Of a stretch of DNA of 64,000 nucleotides, positions 1 through 11,928 are shown one piece after another (the first letter of the stretch is position 1; every line of letters begins with the position of its first letter). The stretch covers positions 24,218,308 to 24,282,307 of the forward strand of contig NC_061867.1 of assembly GCF_907164915.1 (NCBI RefSeq), in the 5' to 3' direction. The notes under the pieces were generated by a model. The model was given only the letters and a program-made list of their open reading frames with translations. It ran no database searches and had not been told where the DNA came from. The translations under genes were made by a program, and so were the position numbers. This stretch comes from Impatiens glandulifera. Lineage: Eukaryota; Streptophyta; Magnoliopsida; Ericales; Balsaminaceae.

Positions 1-84
1 AAACAAGGTTATTATCAATCGGCGTGTGTGTAAGCGTTTACCTTTGTGAGACCCCAGTCTCCCTTGACGATCCCATTCCTAACA
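1..84 (+). mobile_element. 3' end of a Copia-type LTR (truncated by the window edge)
   Basis: The text resembles the terminal part of the LTRs ending at 6990 and 17080: a GTTATTATCAATC-like block, then GTGTGTGTAAGCG, then a run ending in CCTAACA. It stops at 84, exactly where minus-strand reverse transcriptase sequence begins, so the LTR element probably inserted into an older Copia pol gene. The other end lies outside the window. Confidence 0.6.
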
Positions 85-400
85 AAGAGGTTATTCAACA
101 TAAACATCCTTATTAAGTATACCGTTTATAAAATCACTTTTAACATCCATTTGATATACTTCAAAGTTTTTGAAAGCTGAATTAGCTAAAAAGATTCTAA
201 TAATTTTAAGTCTAGATAAAAAGGAAATGCCTCCTCAAAGTCAATTCCTTCCTCATTTCTGTATCCTTAAGATAATACCCTAGCATTATTTCTCATAACT
301 AAATCATCTTCGGTAAATTTGTTTCTAAAAATTTATCTTGTTCTAATAATAGATTGATCATCTGGTCATGGGGAATTAGATGTTAGACTTTGTTTCTTTT
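85..400 (-). pseudogene. Copia reverse transcriptase fragment
   Basis: Read on the minus strand, this stretch encodes degraded RT motifs: an FRNKF-type block, [14 protein letters not shown] (compare the [14 protein letters not shown] of the intact element at 49.5 kb), and YQMDVKSDFINGIL followed by DVYVE. Stops and frame changes interrupt it. It lies on the same strand as the gag remnant at 1.5-3.2 kb and probably belongs to the same element. The protease and integrase expected between them are missing. Confidence 0.7.
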
Positions 401-495
401 AAACTGATCATATAGGACAGAGCAGGTGTCCAATCACCTGAAAATAATAATAATATGTTAATTGCCTATTTGAAAATTCACAGAAAATATAACTA

Positions 496-1434
496 GGGCC
501 TCGTTTGATCTTTGGGTTATTTGGATAAAATCCAGATTTTCTCTCCAAACCCAACCATCACATCCCAAATCAAATCAATCATTTTATAAATTAAAATACC
601 AAAATTACCCTTTAATTAAATATTTCATTTTATATTATTAAAAAATAATATTAATATATATATATATCTTATATTTATTTTATTACACTATAAAATTTAT
701 TTTTATATAATTTAAATTAATAAATTATTTCATTTAAAAAAATTATATTAATTATATTAAATAAAAATAAATTCAAAATATAAATAAAATTCAAACCAAC
801 TATATTATCTAATGTACCATTTAAAATTTAAATTTATTTTAATAAATAATTATACTAGAAAATAAAGTTAAATATATTTAAATAAAAAATATTAATTAAT
901 TTATAAATATATCTCATTTAAATGAAATATTTATAAAGAAATCTATTAAATTTTTTTTTTGGGTATAAACTAACTTTAAATTATCCTTATAAATAAATAC
1001 TATAATAAATTTGTTTGATTTTTGGTTATTATATTATAAAATTTATTTCATTTAAAATTATATATTATTATATTAAATAAAAATAAATACACAATATAAA
1101 TAAAATTATAATTAACTATATTATCTTATATGATATTTAAATTATAATTATAAAATTAGTATTCATTTAAATTTTAATTGATGTATTAATAAAAATTAAT
1201 ATTAATATATCTATAATTTTTAATATTTATTTTATTATATTATATTTTAAATTTTATTTGAATATAAATCAAATTAATATATTTTTAAAATTTAGTGAGA
1301 GAGGGAGGAGAAGAGAGGTAAGGGTATTATTGGTAATAAAAATTTTAAAAATTGGTTTTTTCCTAATTTCATTAAACAAGGTTATTTGGTATAAAACCCC
1401 GATAAAACCCCAATATCCCAAAGATCAAACAAGG
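496..1434. mobile_element. Non-autonomous TIR DNA transposon (about 0.94 kb)
   Basis: The left end reads GGGCCTCGTTTGATCTTTGG. The right end, read on the other strand, gives CCTTGTTTGATCTTTGGG, so the termini are imperfect inverted repeats sharing TTGATCTTTGGG. ACTA stands immediately outside both ends (492-495 and 1435-1438), a possible 4-bp target duplication. The interior is very AT-rich and has no credible ORF. A 23-bp AT-rich string recurs at 443 and 1467 in the flanks, so part of the flank may also be duplicated. Superfamily unresolved. Confidence 0.6.
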
Positions 1435-1499
1435 ACTAGAGGTTTAGATCATATTTTTAAAATTAAATAATAATAATATGTTAATTGTTTTTCCTTGTT

Positions 1500-3164
1500 T
1501 TTAATTGATATGCATAAGTAGAGTTTCTAACTTATCTTCCCCATGACACAGTAGTCAGGTTTTAGATTTCCAAACTTGCTAACTGCATCTAACTTAATTT
1601 TCAGTCAACTAACAATCGGTGGAACATAATTTATTTCATTCTTCAAAGCTAACTCCTCATGGATTGGATCAGATTCAATGTGAGTTAGGCTCCCTTTGAC
1701 AAAACTTATTGGCTTAAGCTTGTCAGTTGCTGATTTTAACTTTTTACAGGGCTGGTTTGGGTCATTGCTATCAAATTCTAAACCAGATTTGGATCCAGCA
1801 GGTTTCAACAGACTAATTTGATATTTGACAGCATCTCCAGACCTTGTCCAAGCACTAACAACATAGTTTAACCTTTTGTTTTTAGAAGAAAGAATTTGAA
1901 TATGTTCCTTGAGCATCTCATTCTCAGAGGAGATCTCGACCTTGTCAATTTCAAGAGTTTTTTATTCTAGAGTTTGAGACAAAACAGGTTGAGACACTTT
2001 AGATGAAGACTTTATTTTATTTAGGGATTCTGCTAGCTTTCTGTACTCTATGACTATGTCATCTAGTGCAGCTACCGTTCCCTTGAAAATTTTCAGAAGA
2101 GAAGTCAAATACCTTAGAATCCAGAGTTTCTTCTTCCTCTTCTCTTGCCATGAAGCAAGCAACCTCGTCATCATCACTTTCGCTGGATGAAAAGTAAGAA
2201 TCATTATAGTTCCGTTTGTTCTTCCCATCCTCTACCACAAGAGCCTTCAGCTCATTTTCTTCGTCCTTTTTCTTCTCATCACGCTTCGGCTTCATAAATT
2301 TTAATTGGTAATGACCTAGAATGCCACGGTTAAAACACTTAATATTAGCTTTGGATTTATTATTATCATTTGAATTTGAAGAGCTTGAGTTAGAGTTGCT
2401 CTTCTTCATGAAGTCGACAAACTTCTTCACGAAGAGAGACATGGCATCGTTGCTGAGCTGTTGGGCAGCAGTCTTCACATCAAGAGCAGTCAGTGACTCT
2501 TCAGCAGTCACCAAGGCTTTGGCAATGATGATGGATGAAGGTTGATCTTCTTCAATCCTTGAGTTCAACTCGAACTCATAAGCCTTGAGATCAGCAAACA
2601 GATCGAAGAGCGAGATCTTGTTGAGATCTTTGGATTCCCTCATAGCCATCATCTTTATGTCCCATTCCCTTGGCAAAGCACGCATGACCTTAATAGCAAT
2701 CTCCGTGTTGCTATAGGTCTTGCCAAGAATAGATAGAGTGGAGATAATTTTTGCTGAACCTTGTGTCAAACTCAGTCATTGTTTCTCCAGGACGTATTTT
2801 GAAACTGTAGAACTGTTGAGTGACAACCATGATCTTGTTCTCCTTTGTTTGTTCATTGTCCTCATAAAGTTGGGTAAGTCTGTCCTAGATCTCCTTAGCA
2901 GTATCACACTCGATGATGTAGTTGAACATACTATCATCAAGAGATCTGTAATGCCATGTTATTGAGGTTGTTTCTCCTCTTGTCTTCACAGGTCCATTCG
3001 GATTTCTCCTTTTCAATCTTGATGGAACCATCTGTGATAACACTCCACATATCGTCATGAAGAGAAGAAAGGTGAGAACAAACTCTCTTCTTCCACACAA
3101 TATAGTTTTCTCTTGAGAATGTGGGGATTGCGGTAGCACTGGCATCTTTGGTTATGGTCGACAT
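1500..3164 (-). pseudogene. Copia gag pseudogene (UBN2-type gag, damaged zinc knuckle)
   Basis: Translation starts at 3164 with MSTITKDASATAIPTFSREN and continues over several frames. The gag_pre/UBN2 features are clear: a WKKR block near residue 25, an ENKIM-like region, PREWDIKMMAMRESKDL, and LFADLKAYEFELNSR. The zinc knuckle reads CFNRGILGHYQLKF, so its second and fourth cysteines are gone. The C-terminal part (1605-1916) has the VVSAWTRSGD motif typical of SIRE/Maximus-like gag proteins. Frameshifts near 2770-2890 and near 2060 break it. It lies just inside the PBS and LTR at 3196-4790, as expected for a minus-strand element. Confidence 0.85.
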
Positions 3165-3195
3165 TCTTAGTGATAGATTAAGAATAGAAATAGAG

Positions 3196-3207
3196 ATCTA
3201 ATACCAA
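3196..3207 (-). other. Primer-binding site (degenerate initiator-Met tRNA type)
   Basis: On the minus strand this reads TGGTATTAGATC, two changes from the plant Copia consensus TGGTATCAGAGC. It lies two bases inside the LTR end and 32 bp before the gag ATG. Confidence 0.75.
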
Positions 3208-3209
3208 TT

Positions 3210-4790
3210 GAAAGGATCGGTTGCACCAATAGAGACAGGGGTCTAACTATTGATGACAACTTCTAGAAAATTGTTTGATAGAAATTTTGTTAGGGATTTA
3301 TATCACTTTCTATTCTTCACAAACCTTTGCAAACTCTTGAAACGATTCAAGTGCGGAAACGTTTGCATGGGTTTTAAGCTAAGAACGAATGAAAGAATGA
3401 AGGACAGAATGTAAAAGACACAGAGAGTTGTTTATGGATGTTCGGAGCAAAACTCTCCTACGTCACCCCTTCTTCCAACCACCGAAAGGATTCACTATAC
3501 TTTTCTTTGAATCAAATACAGTTTCAGTATTAGCTAACTGTTAAACAGAACAGACTCTATTCAACTTACAGAAGGTTTAATAATATCACTCAGCTAGACA
3601 GGGTTTTGATTTTATCTCTCTCTTGATGTACAAACTCAGTAAGCAAACAAGTGAGCAATTCGTAAGATTGATTGTAAGTCCGGCAGCTCGTCCGTTGTCC
3701 TTGAAGATCTTTAAATAGAGAACAGGTACCAACGGTCGAATCTTCTGCCTTGAAACGTGGCAAGCACCCATTGGAAAGTCTTCATAGTATACAGGTACAA
3801 CAGACATTGTGCACAAAGATTGTGGCCATACCAATCTGGTAGTGCGCCGAATATTCTTCTAGGACTGTCCTGTAAAGAACAATTAGTGAAAAAAATATTT
3901 ACTTACGTGGCATTCATTCATTGGATTCAATTGGCTATCGTACAGATCTGGACGGATTAGTGGAGCAGATGTAACGTACAGCTATTTGATCGTGGGTAGA
4001 TGGATGCTGACTTCAAGCAACTGCTGAAGGGAGGCATTAGACGTGCTCCATTAGACTGCCAAGTCTAATGAAGTTAGACGCCTCCGTCTAATAGAAGAAT
4101 CCATTAGACCACCAAGTCTAATGGAGTTAGATGGAATGTCTAACTACGTGTCCCTTCAGACTAGTCTGAAGGAGTTAGACTCTCTGCGTCTAACTTTCAA
4201 CTGTTAGACTACACGTCTAACCATGCATCTGTTAGACTGCATGTCTAACTATGTGTCTGTTAGACTACACGTCTAACCACGCATTTGTTAGACTACACGT
4301 CTAACTATGTGTCTGTTAGACTGTATGTCTAACCACGTATTTGTTAGACTGTACGTCTAGCCATTTATCTGTTAGACTACACGTGTAACCACGCATCTGT
4401 TAGACTGCACGTCTAACCACGCATCTGTTAGACTGCACGTCTAACCACGTATCTATTAGACTACACGTCTTAACCACGTATTAGTTAGACTGCACGTCTA
4501 ACTATATGTCTGTTAGACTGCACGTCTAACCACGTATCTGTTAGACTGCACGTCTAACTACGTGTCTGTTAGACTGCACGTCTAATCACGTATTTGTTAG
4601 ACTGCACGTCTAACTAGCCGTACGTCTAATAACCAACACGTCTAATGAACATAATTCAAACTAAGTCTAACTTAACATGTTTTGATTCACCTGCACATAA
4701 ATAATTATAGATGACTTAGTTTCCTTCTTATTTAAGTTTTACACAAGTTCATCATCAAAATATCGTTAGTCAAAATAATTTGACCCAATA
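3210..4790 (-). mobile_element. 5' LTR of the minus-strand Copia element
   Basis: The LTR lies between the PBS and a terminus reading TGACCCAATA at 4781-4790. That terminus matches the CCCCAACA end of the related LTR at 20584, with the canonical terminal CA changed to TA. It shares the R-U5 blocks of the other LTRs here: the GTTCAAG hairpin near 3329-3356 and the TGACGTAGG block near 3450. A TATTTAAAG box on the minus strand near 3708-3717 is a likely promoter. Its U3 is occupied by a hairpin-unit tandem array (4040-4650). Confidence 0.75.
4040..4650. repeat. Tandem array of about 28-bp palindromic units in LTR U3
   Basis: About 16 units each contain TTAGAC, a 4-5 base loop (often TGCAC or TACAC) and GTCTAA, followed by a spacer such as CCACGTATCTG. 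Every unit can therefore fold into a small hairpin. Units at the left edge are longer and more diverged, and those at 4400-4600 are nearly identical, which suggests recent expansion there. Confidence 0.9.
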
Positions 4791-4885
4791 GAATGGATAA
4801 AACTATGTTCAATTAAATATATAAGTTAAATTATATATATAACTGCTATGTCATATCAAGTATATTAATATATTTAAAGATAATA

Positions 4886-4990
4886 ACAAGGTTTTGTAGT
4901 ACAGTGGTAAGTATTTTTTTCATTCATATGGGTGACCGGAGTTCAAATCTCACTATTTGCAAATAATAAATAAATTTTTATTATTTCCGG
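4886..4990 (+). mobile_element. tRNA-derived SINE candidate
   Basis: A box-A-like TAGTACAGTGGTAAG lies upstream of a box-B-like GGAGTTCAAATCTC, with spacing typical of an RNA polymerase III internal promoter. The segment ends in an AT-rich tail. No clean cloverleaf acceptor stem can be drawn, so a SINE is more likely than a tRNA gene. No certain target duplication was found. Confidence 0.45.
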
Positions 4991-5070
4991 TTATATAAAG
5001 GCTGCGCTTCTGGTTATTTAAATGCTTTGGTATTAAACTCCAAATTAAGCTTTCGCAGCAGCGTAGTATG

Positions 5071-5209
5071 TAGAGACGGACATACAACAGGGCTGTGGTG
5101 GGCTTCAGCCCACCCCTTAATTTTTTTTTATGTATATATAATTAAAAAAATCCAAACACCCTGTTTCTTATTCTTTTCAATGCTATACTATATAGAATAT
5201 ATACCCTAC

Positions 5210-5253
<44 letters not shown>

Positions 5254-6207
5254 ATAAGAATAATGTTAATTTCATATAATTAATTAATTTTCAATTTTAT
5301 TTGAAATTTGTTTAGACATAGTTTTATTTCACTAATTTAATACACTATTAATTCTTTATCATTTAATTATTTTTATTTAAAAATTTTATATTTAATTTTT
5401 TAATTTGAAAAGAGATTGAATATTAATTATTATATATTTTTTTTCTAATTCTCTTCCCTAATATCCATCTTCTTAATTTATGTAATCAACATAAATGGAG
5501 AATAATTGAGAGATTTGAAGATTATATTTTGAGAATTAAAAAAATAGTACAGAATTTTAGAGATTAGGTTTTGAGAGAATAGAAAACTCACACCCGCTCT
5601 TTGAGAACTTTCTCATTATAAATACTAACAAAATTAACAAACAAGTCCATCAAGTTATGAGGTAAATACAAAATGAGAATGATAATAAAGATAATAATAA
5701 AACAGTAATAATTCTTTACAAATATCATCATTTTTTTCTAATTCTCTTCCATAATATCCATCTTCTTAATTTATGTATTGATTAATTTTATTATGTTTAT
5801 AACTGATTTGATTTTATTATGTTAGATTAATATTACAAGTTAACAACATCTCAATTTTTTTTCTATTTTTCTTATAATTTTCACTCTAACTGTTTAATAA
5901 AATATTTATTTAGTTTTAACGTTACAACTTTACTACTACGGAGCAAACATTTTCAATAATGAAAATGTGAAGACGGAACTTCGCAATAAAATAGAGCATG
6001 ATTTTTTTACTGACTCTTTGACACTCTATATTGAACGAAATTTATCTATGGATGTAAATATATATTTTATTTTAGATGAATTTTATGTTTTAAAATCCGG
6101 TAGATTTTAACTTATTTAATTAATATAGTATAACGTCTTCTTTTGATATATAATTTATTACATAAATTTTAAGCCCACCCCAATATAAATTCCTAGATAC
6201 GTCCCTG
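5071..6207. mobile_element. Non-autonomous hAT-type transposon
   Basis: The ends are imperfect inverted repeats: TAGAGACGGACATA on the left and, on the other strand from the right, CAGGGACGTATCTA. They are flanked by an 8-bp target duplication with one mismatch (GTAGTATG at 5063-5070, GCAGTATG at 6208-6215), the length characteristic of hAT elements. Subterminal GGTGGGCTT and AAGCCCACC pair as well. The interior is AT-rich, includes a TA dinucleotide microsatellite near 5220-5248, and encodes no transposase. Confidence 0.75.
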
Positions 6208-6990
6208 GCAGTATGTCACAAATCTAGGATGGGCAGTCTGACGCAGTAGTAGAGACAGAACTAAAGAAGATTGTCACATACTAAGATTATTTTAAATCAT
6301 CTGCAATGAAAGTTTTAGTACAGGCTTCATTCCTTTGAAGTCAATATGTTCGTTGGTGAAGTAGATATGACCGTTGTTGTGTTTTGGATACAAAAGAAGA
6401 TTAAAGGAAGAATAGAAGAATAAACTTGGTGATAAGAGCTCTCTTGTTAATCAAAACTCTCTCTCTACAAATATATATTTTCCTTAGCATATTTGTGTGA
6501 GAGATTGTTCATATTGAAAATTATTGTATCACTTTTCTATATTGTGAGTTCTTTGTAAGTTGATAGAGTGTTTATCAACAAGTGTTGTGTGTGCTGGTAG
6601 TTCGGAAACAGACAATGTATAAGTCCTGGTTGTCCGACTGGGTTTGTATAAGCGTTTTATTCAAACCAAAGTCTTCTAGTGAATATTCTTCTTAAGGTTG
6701 AGAAGAATATCCTTCTCGAGATCGAGAAAAATGAGTAATGTAGGAGAGTTTACTCTGAACATCTATAAACATTGTGTTGTGTCTTTCTTTCTTTATCACC
6801 TCCTAAACTAATCATTCATTGCTTCAAACCGAAACAAACATTTCCGCACTTGAACTCGGTTCAAGAGTTTGTGATGGTTTGCGTAGAGTAGAAACCGATA
6901 ATCAACCTCTAATAGGGTTATTATCAATTGGTGTGTGTGTAAGTATTCATCAATAGTCGGACCCTAGTCCCTATTGGCGATCTCGATCCT
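6208..6990 (+). mobile_element. Partial or solo Copia LTR
   Basis: The region ends in GATCCTAATA and carries the blocks found in the other plus-strand LTRs in the same order: ATATGACCGTTG near 6367, a leader with GAATATTCTTC, an ACTCTGAACATC block near 6750, and the GAACTCGGTTCAAGAG hairpin near 6850. No PBS follows the end at 6990, so no internal region is attached. The 5' boundary is unclear because the hAT element sits at the left side. Confidence 0.65.
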
Positions 6991-7099
6991 AATAATACCG
7001 GTATGTGACTAAAAAATGTTGCATGAGGAAAAACTTGGAACCTAGAGTAGATCCTCCTGTCGGCTTTGATACATCCTCCAGTATAAGACCTTAGCGATG

Positions 7100-8409
7100 G
7101 TAGGGAGAGATTCTCATTCAAACCTCAATAAAAACCTTAGCACACAAAACTTGGTTACTTTACCCAACCATTGTTTGGACGTGCCCCAAGAAACATGGCC
7201 TCGACAAGTTAACCCATTACGTGCTTATTTATTATACATGCATACATCTATAATAGATATATTAAACATCTCTAAGCATGTTTTCTTTTATCAAAATCAA
7301 ACGACATATTTGTCAAAGTTGATTATACATTGCAGAATGGCCTTGTTAGATACCGAGGATCTATTCATGTGGACTCGCCACTTCCATGAGTAAGAGTGGT
7401 ACTATGACGCCTATGGACTCAACGACTCTCTCAACTACACTAATCATTGCCTTCATCATAGCTGCATGATGTAGATGCAGCGCAAATAGGATCTACTGCA
7501 CCGCGCTTTCATGTTAGGGGATCGTCAGATTTGCACAACTTTTGAAGAGTTTAAAGATAGAATGATGATTAGAACAAAAACATAATAAGGCTCAAACCTT
7601 TAATAGAATCCATGTCTCTTAGAAAACTCATCCAAGAAGAGCTCGGTTACATGAGAACTGCGGAAAACAAAATTCTCGCTATAACTTACTTGAATCTTCC
7701 TCGGTGGGTCAAGATGGCAACCCAAACCGGGGAAATTCCTCCGCTGAATTTCGGCACATCTATGATCCCCATGACCAATATGGTAGATCATTTCCTTCTC
7801 TCTCCCTTGAGCAATCGCCCTCCATCCTCGAAAATCTTGGAGGTAGTCTATCATCTTAGAGTTGGAAATAAGGATCCCATCAAATTATCCTCGTTGAGAC
7901 ATACAAAGGGTTTTAACGAATCATACTTTTCATACTCTCTCAATCAAAGAGGAGCTCCTAACATCCTCTACGTCTGACTTCTAGAGAAAATAGAGCGCAT
8001 ACCTCCTCCACCTCTTGGCAATGTGATGGGTGTCGCCCTCTAGAATCGATGCTTTAAGCATGCCAAGTCGGAGTTTCCTGTCCACGACAATGATACTATT
8101 CGAGAGCTTCTACCATGATACGGTATCAAGAAAATAACATATTTGATGAATGACCAACCCATAATTGTACTTATGAGTCTCGAATATATCACTACGTACT
8201 ACACTAGTGAACTGTTCAAAAAATTCGGGCAAGACAACTATCTGGAGCTCTGGAATGATTCCGTCAAAATGGGTATACACAAGGATCGGAAGGACTACAT
8301 CGACCAGATTATGGAAAATTTCACCGCCAACAAGCAGAAGAATAAAGTGAAGGCTCTGTCACTTCCACTTGCTGTAGTCAAACTCGCTCCCCATGAAAAT
8401 GATCTATAA
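7100..8409 (+). pseudogene. Degenerate coding stretch of unknown family
   Basis: Three open segments follow each other on the plus strand: 7097-7393, 7612-7977 and 8143-8409. They have a more balanced base composition than the AT-rich flanks and look like pieces of one damaged protein. Recognisable text includes WPRQVNPLRAYLLYMHTSI, a TFEEFKDRM-like stretch near 7540, and FGTSMIPMTNMVDHFLLSPL. No domain is recognised. Its position upstream of a probable Ty3/Gypsy LTR region makes a retrotransposon accessory ORF possible. Function should not be inferred. Confidence 0.35.
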
Positions 8410-9102
8410 GTTTTACACTTTATGTAAAAATAGAAAAATATTAGAAGCCTAGTATAATCAACTAAGAAAACCCAAAGAACTCCGAAATTTTGAAAATGTA
8501 ACATCAGAAGTTCTATTTAAAAGAAAATATATATAAAGCCTTACAAGATGTTTATCTATATGTCAACGAGACAAACTAACCCCGTTAGTCAACCGAGCTG
8601 ACCACAGACGGAACACCAACGGAACCTCACGTTTTGTCACCGAAAACGATGTTGTTCGACTTGTCTTCATCCCCGGACTCGCGACCTCGTCAGCGCGATT
8701 CTTCTAGAAGCTCTAGCTTCCTCCACAAGCGATCAAATCTGTTGGTTTTTTCAGTCACATGCTCCTATCATCGACGCCTATGTTCCGCCCTTACCCTCCA
8801 GCCTTATCATGTCGTAGATAAGACTCCCATCGAATGGATAGAACTTTAAAGATAAGATCGTCGGTGGTCAAATTCGTCTTGAATTATCCCTCCAGACCAA
8901 CCTATGAGTACTATAAATACTCCTCATTATTCTATGAAGCAAATCATCGAAGAATGTCAAATAATTACAGCTTATAACAATCGAAATCAAAGTTTGAAAA
9001 ATCTGACCAAAATTTGGTTTTTGTCAAAACCTTCTCCGGAGACTCCCGCTTCGATCCAGGCTTCTAGATAGGCTCCAACACCTCCCAGGAGTGTTCTCTA
9101 AG
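8410..9102. other. Unassigned spacer
   Basis: The region contains a moderately GC-rich segment (8580-9080) with scattered short open frames, including a 71-codon frame at 8634-8849. None has a recognisable domain or splice structure, so no gene is called. Confidence 0.4.
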
Positions 9103-9292
9103 TGTTGGTATGAATCTCGAAACTTTATATTTTCTTGAAAACTTGAATTTCAAAATTTTCTTGTTTGATCGGGTTTAATCTGTTCTAAACATTGATTATG
9201 TGATTTCTATGTTTAGAATCATTATATATAATGTATGAACTTTCATATCTTATCAAATCAACCTAAATCAAGAATTTAAAATTTTGAGTTTG

Positions 9293-9612
9293 AAAACTAG
9301 ATTTTTAAAATCTTTGTGTTCTTGGTTTTATTCTGGATTTTTTGATTCATTTAATTACTATACATGTTTGTTAACATGTTAGAATGAATCCTAAGCAGCT
9401 GTAATGACGTTTTGTTCAGGTTTGATCAAACTAAAATTTTAAAAATTAAGCTTAAAACTAGATTTTTAAAAAAACTGTATTCTTGGTTTTAGTCTAGAAT
9501 TTTTTTTATCCATTTAGTTGTTATACATGTTTGTTAACATGTTAGGATGAATTCCATGTAATTGTTCATCAATTTGATCATGTTTGACCAAATCTTGCTT
9601 TTAAAAATTTTC
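9293..9612 (+). repeat. Two-copy tandem duplication, about 160 bp unit
   Basis: The copies begin at 9293 and 9453, both with AAACTAGATTTTTAAAA. Both contain TTCTTGGTTTTA and TACATGTTTGTTAACATG in the same order. Point differences and small indels show that the duplication is not recent. Confidence 0.8.
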
Positions 9613-9919
9613 TGATTTTAATTCAATCTTCAAAAACTGTTATAATATTTGAATGATATTCTTATTTTGGTTAAGTTCAAATATATTCATCATTTCAAAG
9701 CTAATGAAATAAAAATAGACCTTGAAATTGCCTAATTTGAAAAATCTCAAAATTTGACCAATAAATGGTATTTTAAATTGATCTTTGTAAAGATCTTGAA
9801 ATCATGATTTATGTTAGTTTTTGTTCTTCATAATCATATAAACCAACTGTAGCTTACGGATCATGATTTCATGATCATAATCAAAAGATATGAGCTTATA
9901 AAATTTTGACCAAATTAAG

Positions 9920-10560
9920 AACACTTTGGTCTTGCCTCCGACCAAGGATCTTAGCCAGCGACTGAGGAGTCTGACCGAGGGACCTAGACAGCGACCGAGG
10001 AGTTCGACCGGTGTTCTTTAGGTCCGACTGAGGACCAGAACCGGTGTTCTTTATCTCCGATCGAGGACTAAAACCGGTGTTCTTGATGAAGGATCGAGCC
10101 CCGCAACCGATAGTTTTAGCCTAGGAACGTAGAGCCTGACCGAGTTTTTTGACTTAGGATCGAGTCCTCCCCTTAGCCTTGGACCGGTGTTTCTAACCTA
10201 GGACCGAGCTATGTTTTAACCTAGGATCAAGAGCCTTTAACCTAGGATTGTGGACTAAGACGGAGAGCCTCAAGCCTAGGACCGATGATTAGGACTAAGC
10301 CTCTTAGACCTAAGACTAGTAAAACTAACCCTAACCCTAGACCTAGAACCGATAGATGCATATCCCTAGGATCGAGCACCTAGATTAGTAGACTTGACCT
10401 AGGATCGAACCTCCTAGGTCCACGACCGATCCCCCTAAGGTTGGGACTGAGCCTTCCGAGCCCAGGACTGAGCGTTCTTGTCCCTTGACCCATGCGACCG
10501 AGCCCTGGTCCGGACCACCCCCATCTTGACCGAGCCCGATGAGCCTAGATCAGCCAAACT
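9920..10560 (+). repeat. Degenerate short-unit repeat block (CCTAGGACCGA-like)
   Basis: Variants of GACCGAGGA and CCTAGGACCGAG recur irregularly every 15-40 bp for about 640 bp, in a window much richer in GC than its surroundings. A short AACCCTAACCCTAG run at 10327 resembles telomere repeat but is too short to be more than chance or a decayed insertion. Confidence 0.7.
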
Positions 10561-11408
10561 GAAACCAGACCCTGGAAATCTAATTCTAAGGCCTGTTTAG
10601 TTCCACTTTTCAAAATCCAAAATTATTTTTGTAATTTTAGAACCCGAACCCATTTTAAAATAATTCTAAAAGGTCAAAAAATGATATATTTATATTTTCG
10701 GGATGTTTCCTAACCAATCTTTTGGATAAGGCCCCGTTTATAATTTATTTTTAAATTCTAACATTCTCCTCTGATATTTTCATATTTTGTTAAATCTAAA
10801 TACCAATACAACAGGTTAACACCCCTTTTAAATAATTTTGTATAATTATTTAAAACTCATCCTTACTTAGGACCTCTAGACTACTAATTAAAGGTAAAAA
10901 ATGTTAAAATTGGATTTATAAAAGCCAAATTTTGTTTATTTTAGAAGAATTTTTTTATAACGTCCTTAGGCGGGCGTGGAAGACACAGCGCAAAAGCCAT
11001 TTCCCGAACGTAAACATACAACGAACCACCCTTTTCCAGGAACTTTAGTCTAAATACGTTTATAAACGTATCATTTTATTAATTTTCATATAATCTTTTG
11101 GCGACTCTGATTTTCAAATAAACAATCTTTTAAATAAGTTATGTTTAATTAATTTAAACTAAGTCCAGGTTAAATTGTTATTTAGCCTCCTAGATTATTT
11201 AAAATTTGAACAAAGGATTAATTATTTTTACATAATTAATTTTTCACTACTCCAGGTATTTTCAAAATCTTTTAAAAATTAGATGTTTCATTTAAAAAAA
11301 TGTCTAGCACGCAAACCAAGGTTAAAACGGATTGAACCTCGAGCCACCACGCAATATGATATTTTCCCTATATTGCCACGCACCTAACTTGCTGCGGCAC
11401 ATGCTAAG

Positions 11409-11928
11409 TGTCACGGGCTTAGTCTTTTCATTGACGATCCATGCGGCACTAGTTACGATCTTCTCAAAACCGAGTAACTAGTCAGCCTTACTCGACGCAA
11501 CACTCGACGTTTAATAGAATTGACACAAGAATTCTAGAGAGAGAGTAAACACTTACAAAGAATAGTATTATATCATTTGAATACTTGGTGATCTTCAATG
11601 TAATAACTCACAAGTATTTATAGGACTAATTCTAGCTATTACATTAATGACACGCTAATTTAAGGCATTCTTTATAAGTGTCAATCAGTGATGCACTAAT
11701 ATAGGGATTCCTTCTAATTGTCAATCAGTGATGGACTAATCAAGGACATTCCTTTTAAGTATCAATTAGTGATGCGCTAATCAAGCACCTGCCTTCCAGC
11801 TAGAATATTCCTTGCGTTGGGCTTAAGCGGGCTTAAGCCTCCTCCTCCTCTTCTTGGGCCAGGAAGATTGGGTCGTGACATACTCCGTAAGCCTCCTCTT
11901 CTTGGGCCAAGAAGATTGGGCCATGACA
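11409..11928 (-). repeat. 3' LTR of the TR-GAG element
   Basis: The LTR starts on the plus strand as TGTCACGGGC and ends GGGCCATGACA. The polypurine tract adjoins it at 11929, which marks it as the 3' LTR in minus orientation. It is clearly homologous to 14237-14753 along its full length, with scattered substitutions. Confidence 0.85.

Larger units (their letters stand above)
9103..11408 (+). mobile_element. Probable Ty3/Gypsy (Tat/Ogre-like) LTR region
   Basis: The stretch combines AT-rich blocks, an internal duplication (9293-9612) and a degenerate repeat block (9920-10560). It ends near 11098-11110 in TTTTGGCGACTCTG, which resembles the LTR end plus tRNA-Arg-type primer region described for Ogre/Tat elements. 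The 5' boundary at TGTTGGTATG is a guess. No pol domains were found here. A TR-GAG-type element is inserted at 11409. Confidence 0.35.

Noticed and set aside
1258..1470. Short ORF at the right end of the TIR element
   Set aside because: It spans the transposon terminus, has AT-driven composition and no domain.
4886..4975. Functional tRNA gene
   Set aside because: Box A and B are present, but no acceptor stem or anticodon arm could be paired convincingly.
10321..10345. Interstitial telomere
   Set aside because: Only two CCCTAA units within a degenerate repeat block of similar words.
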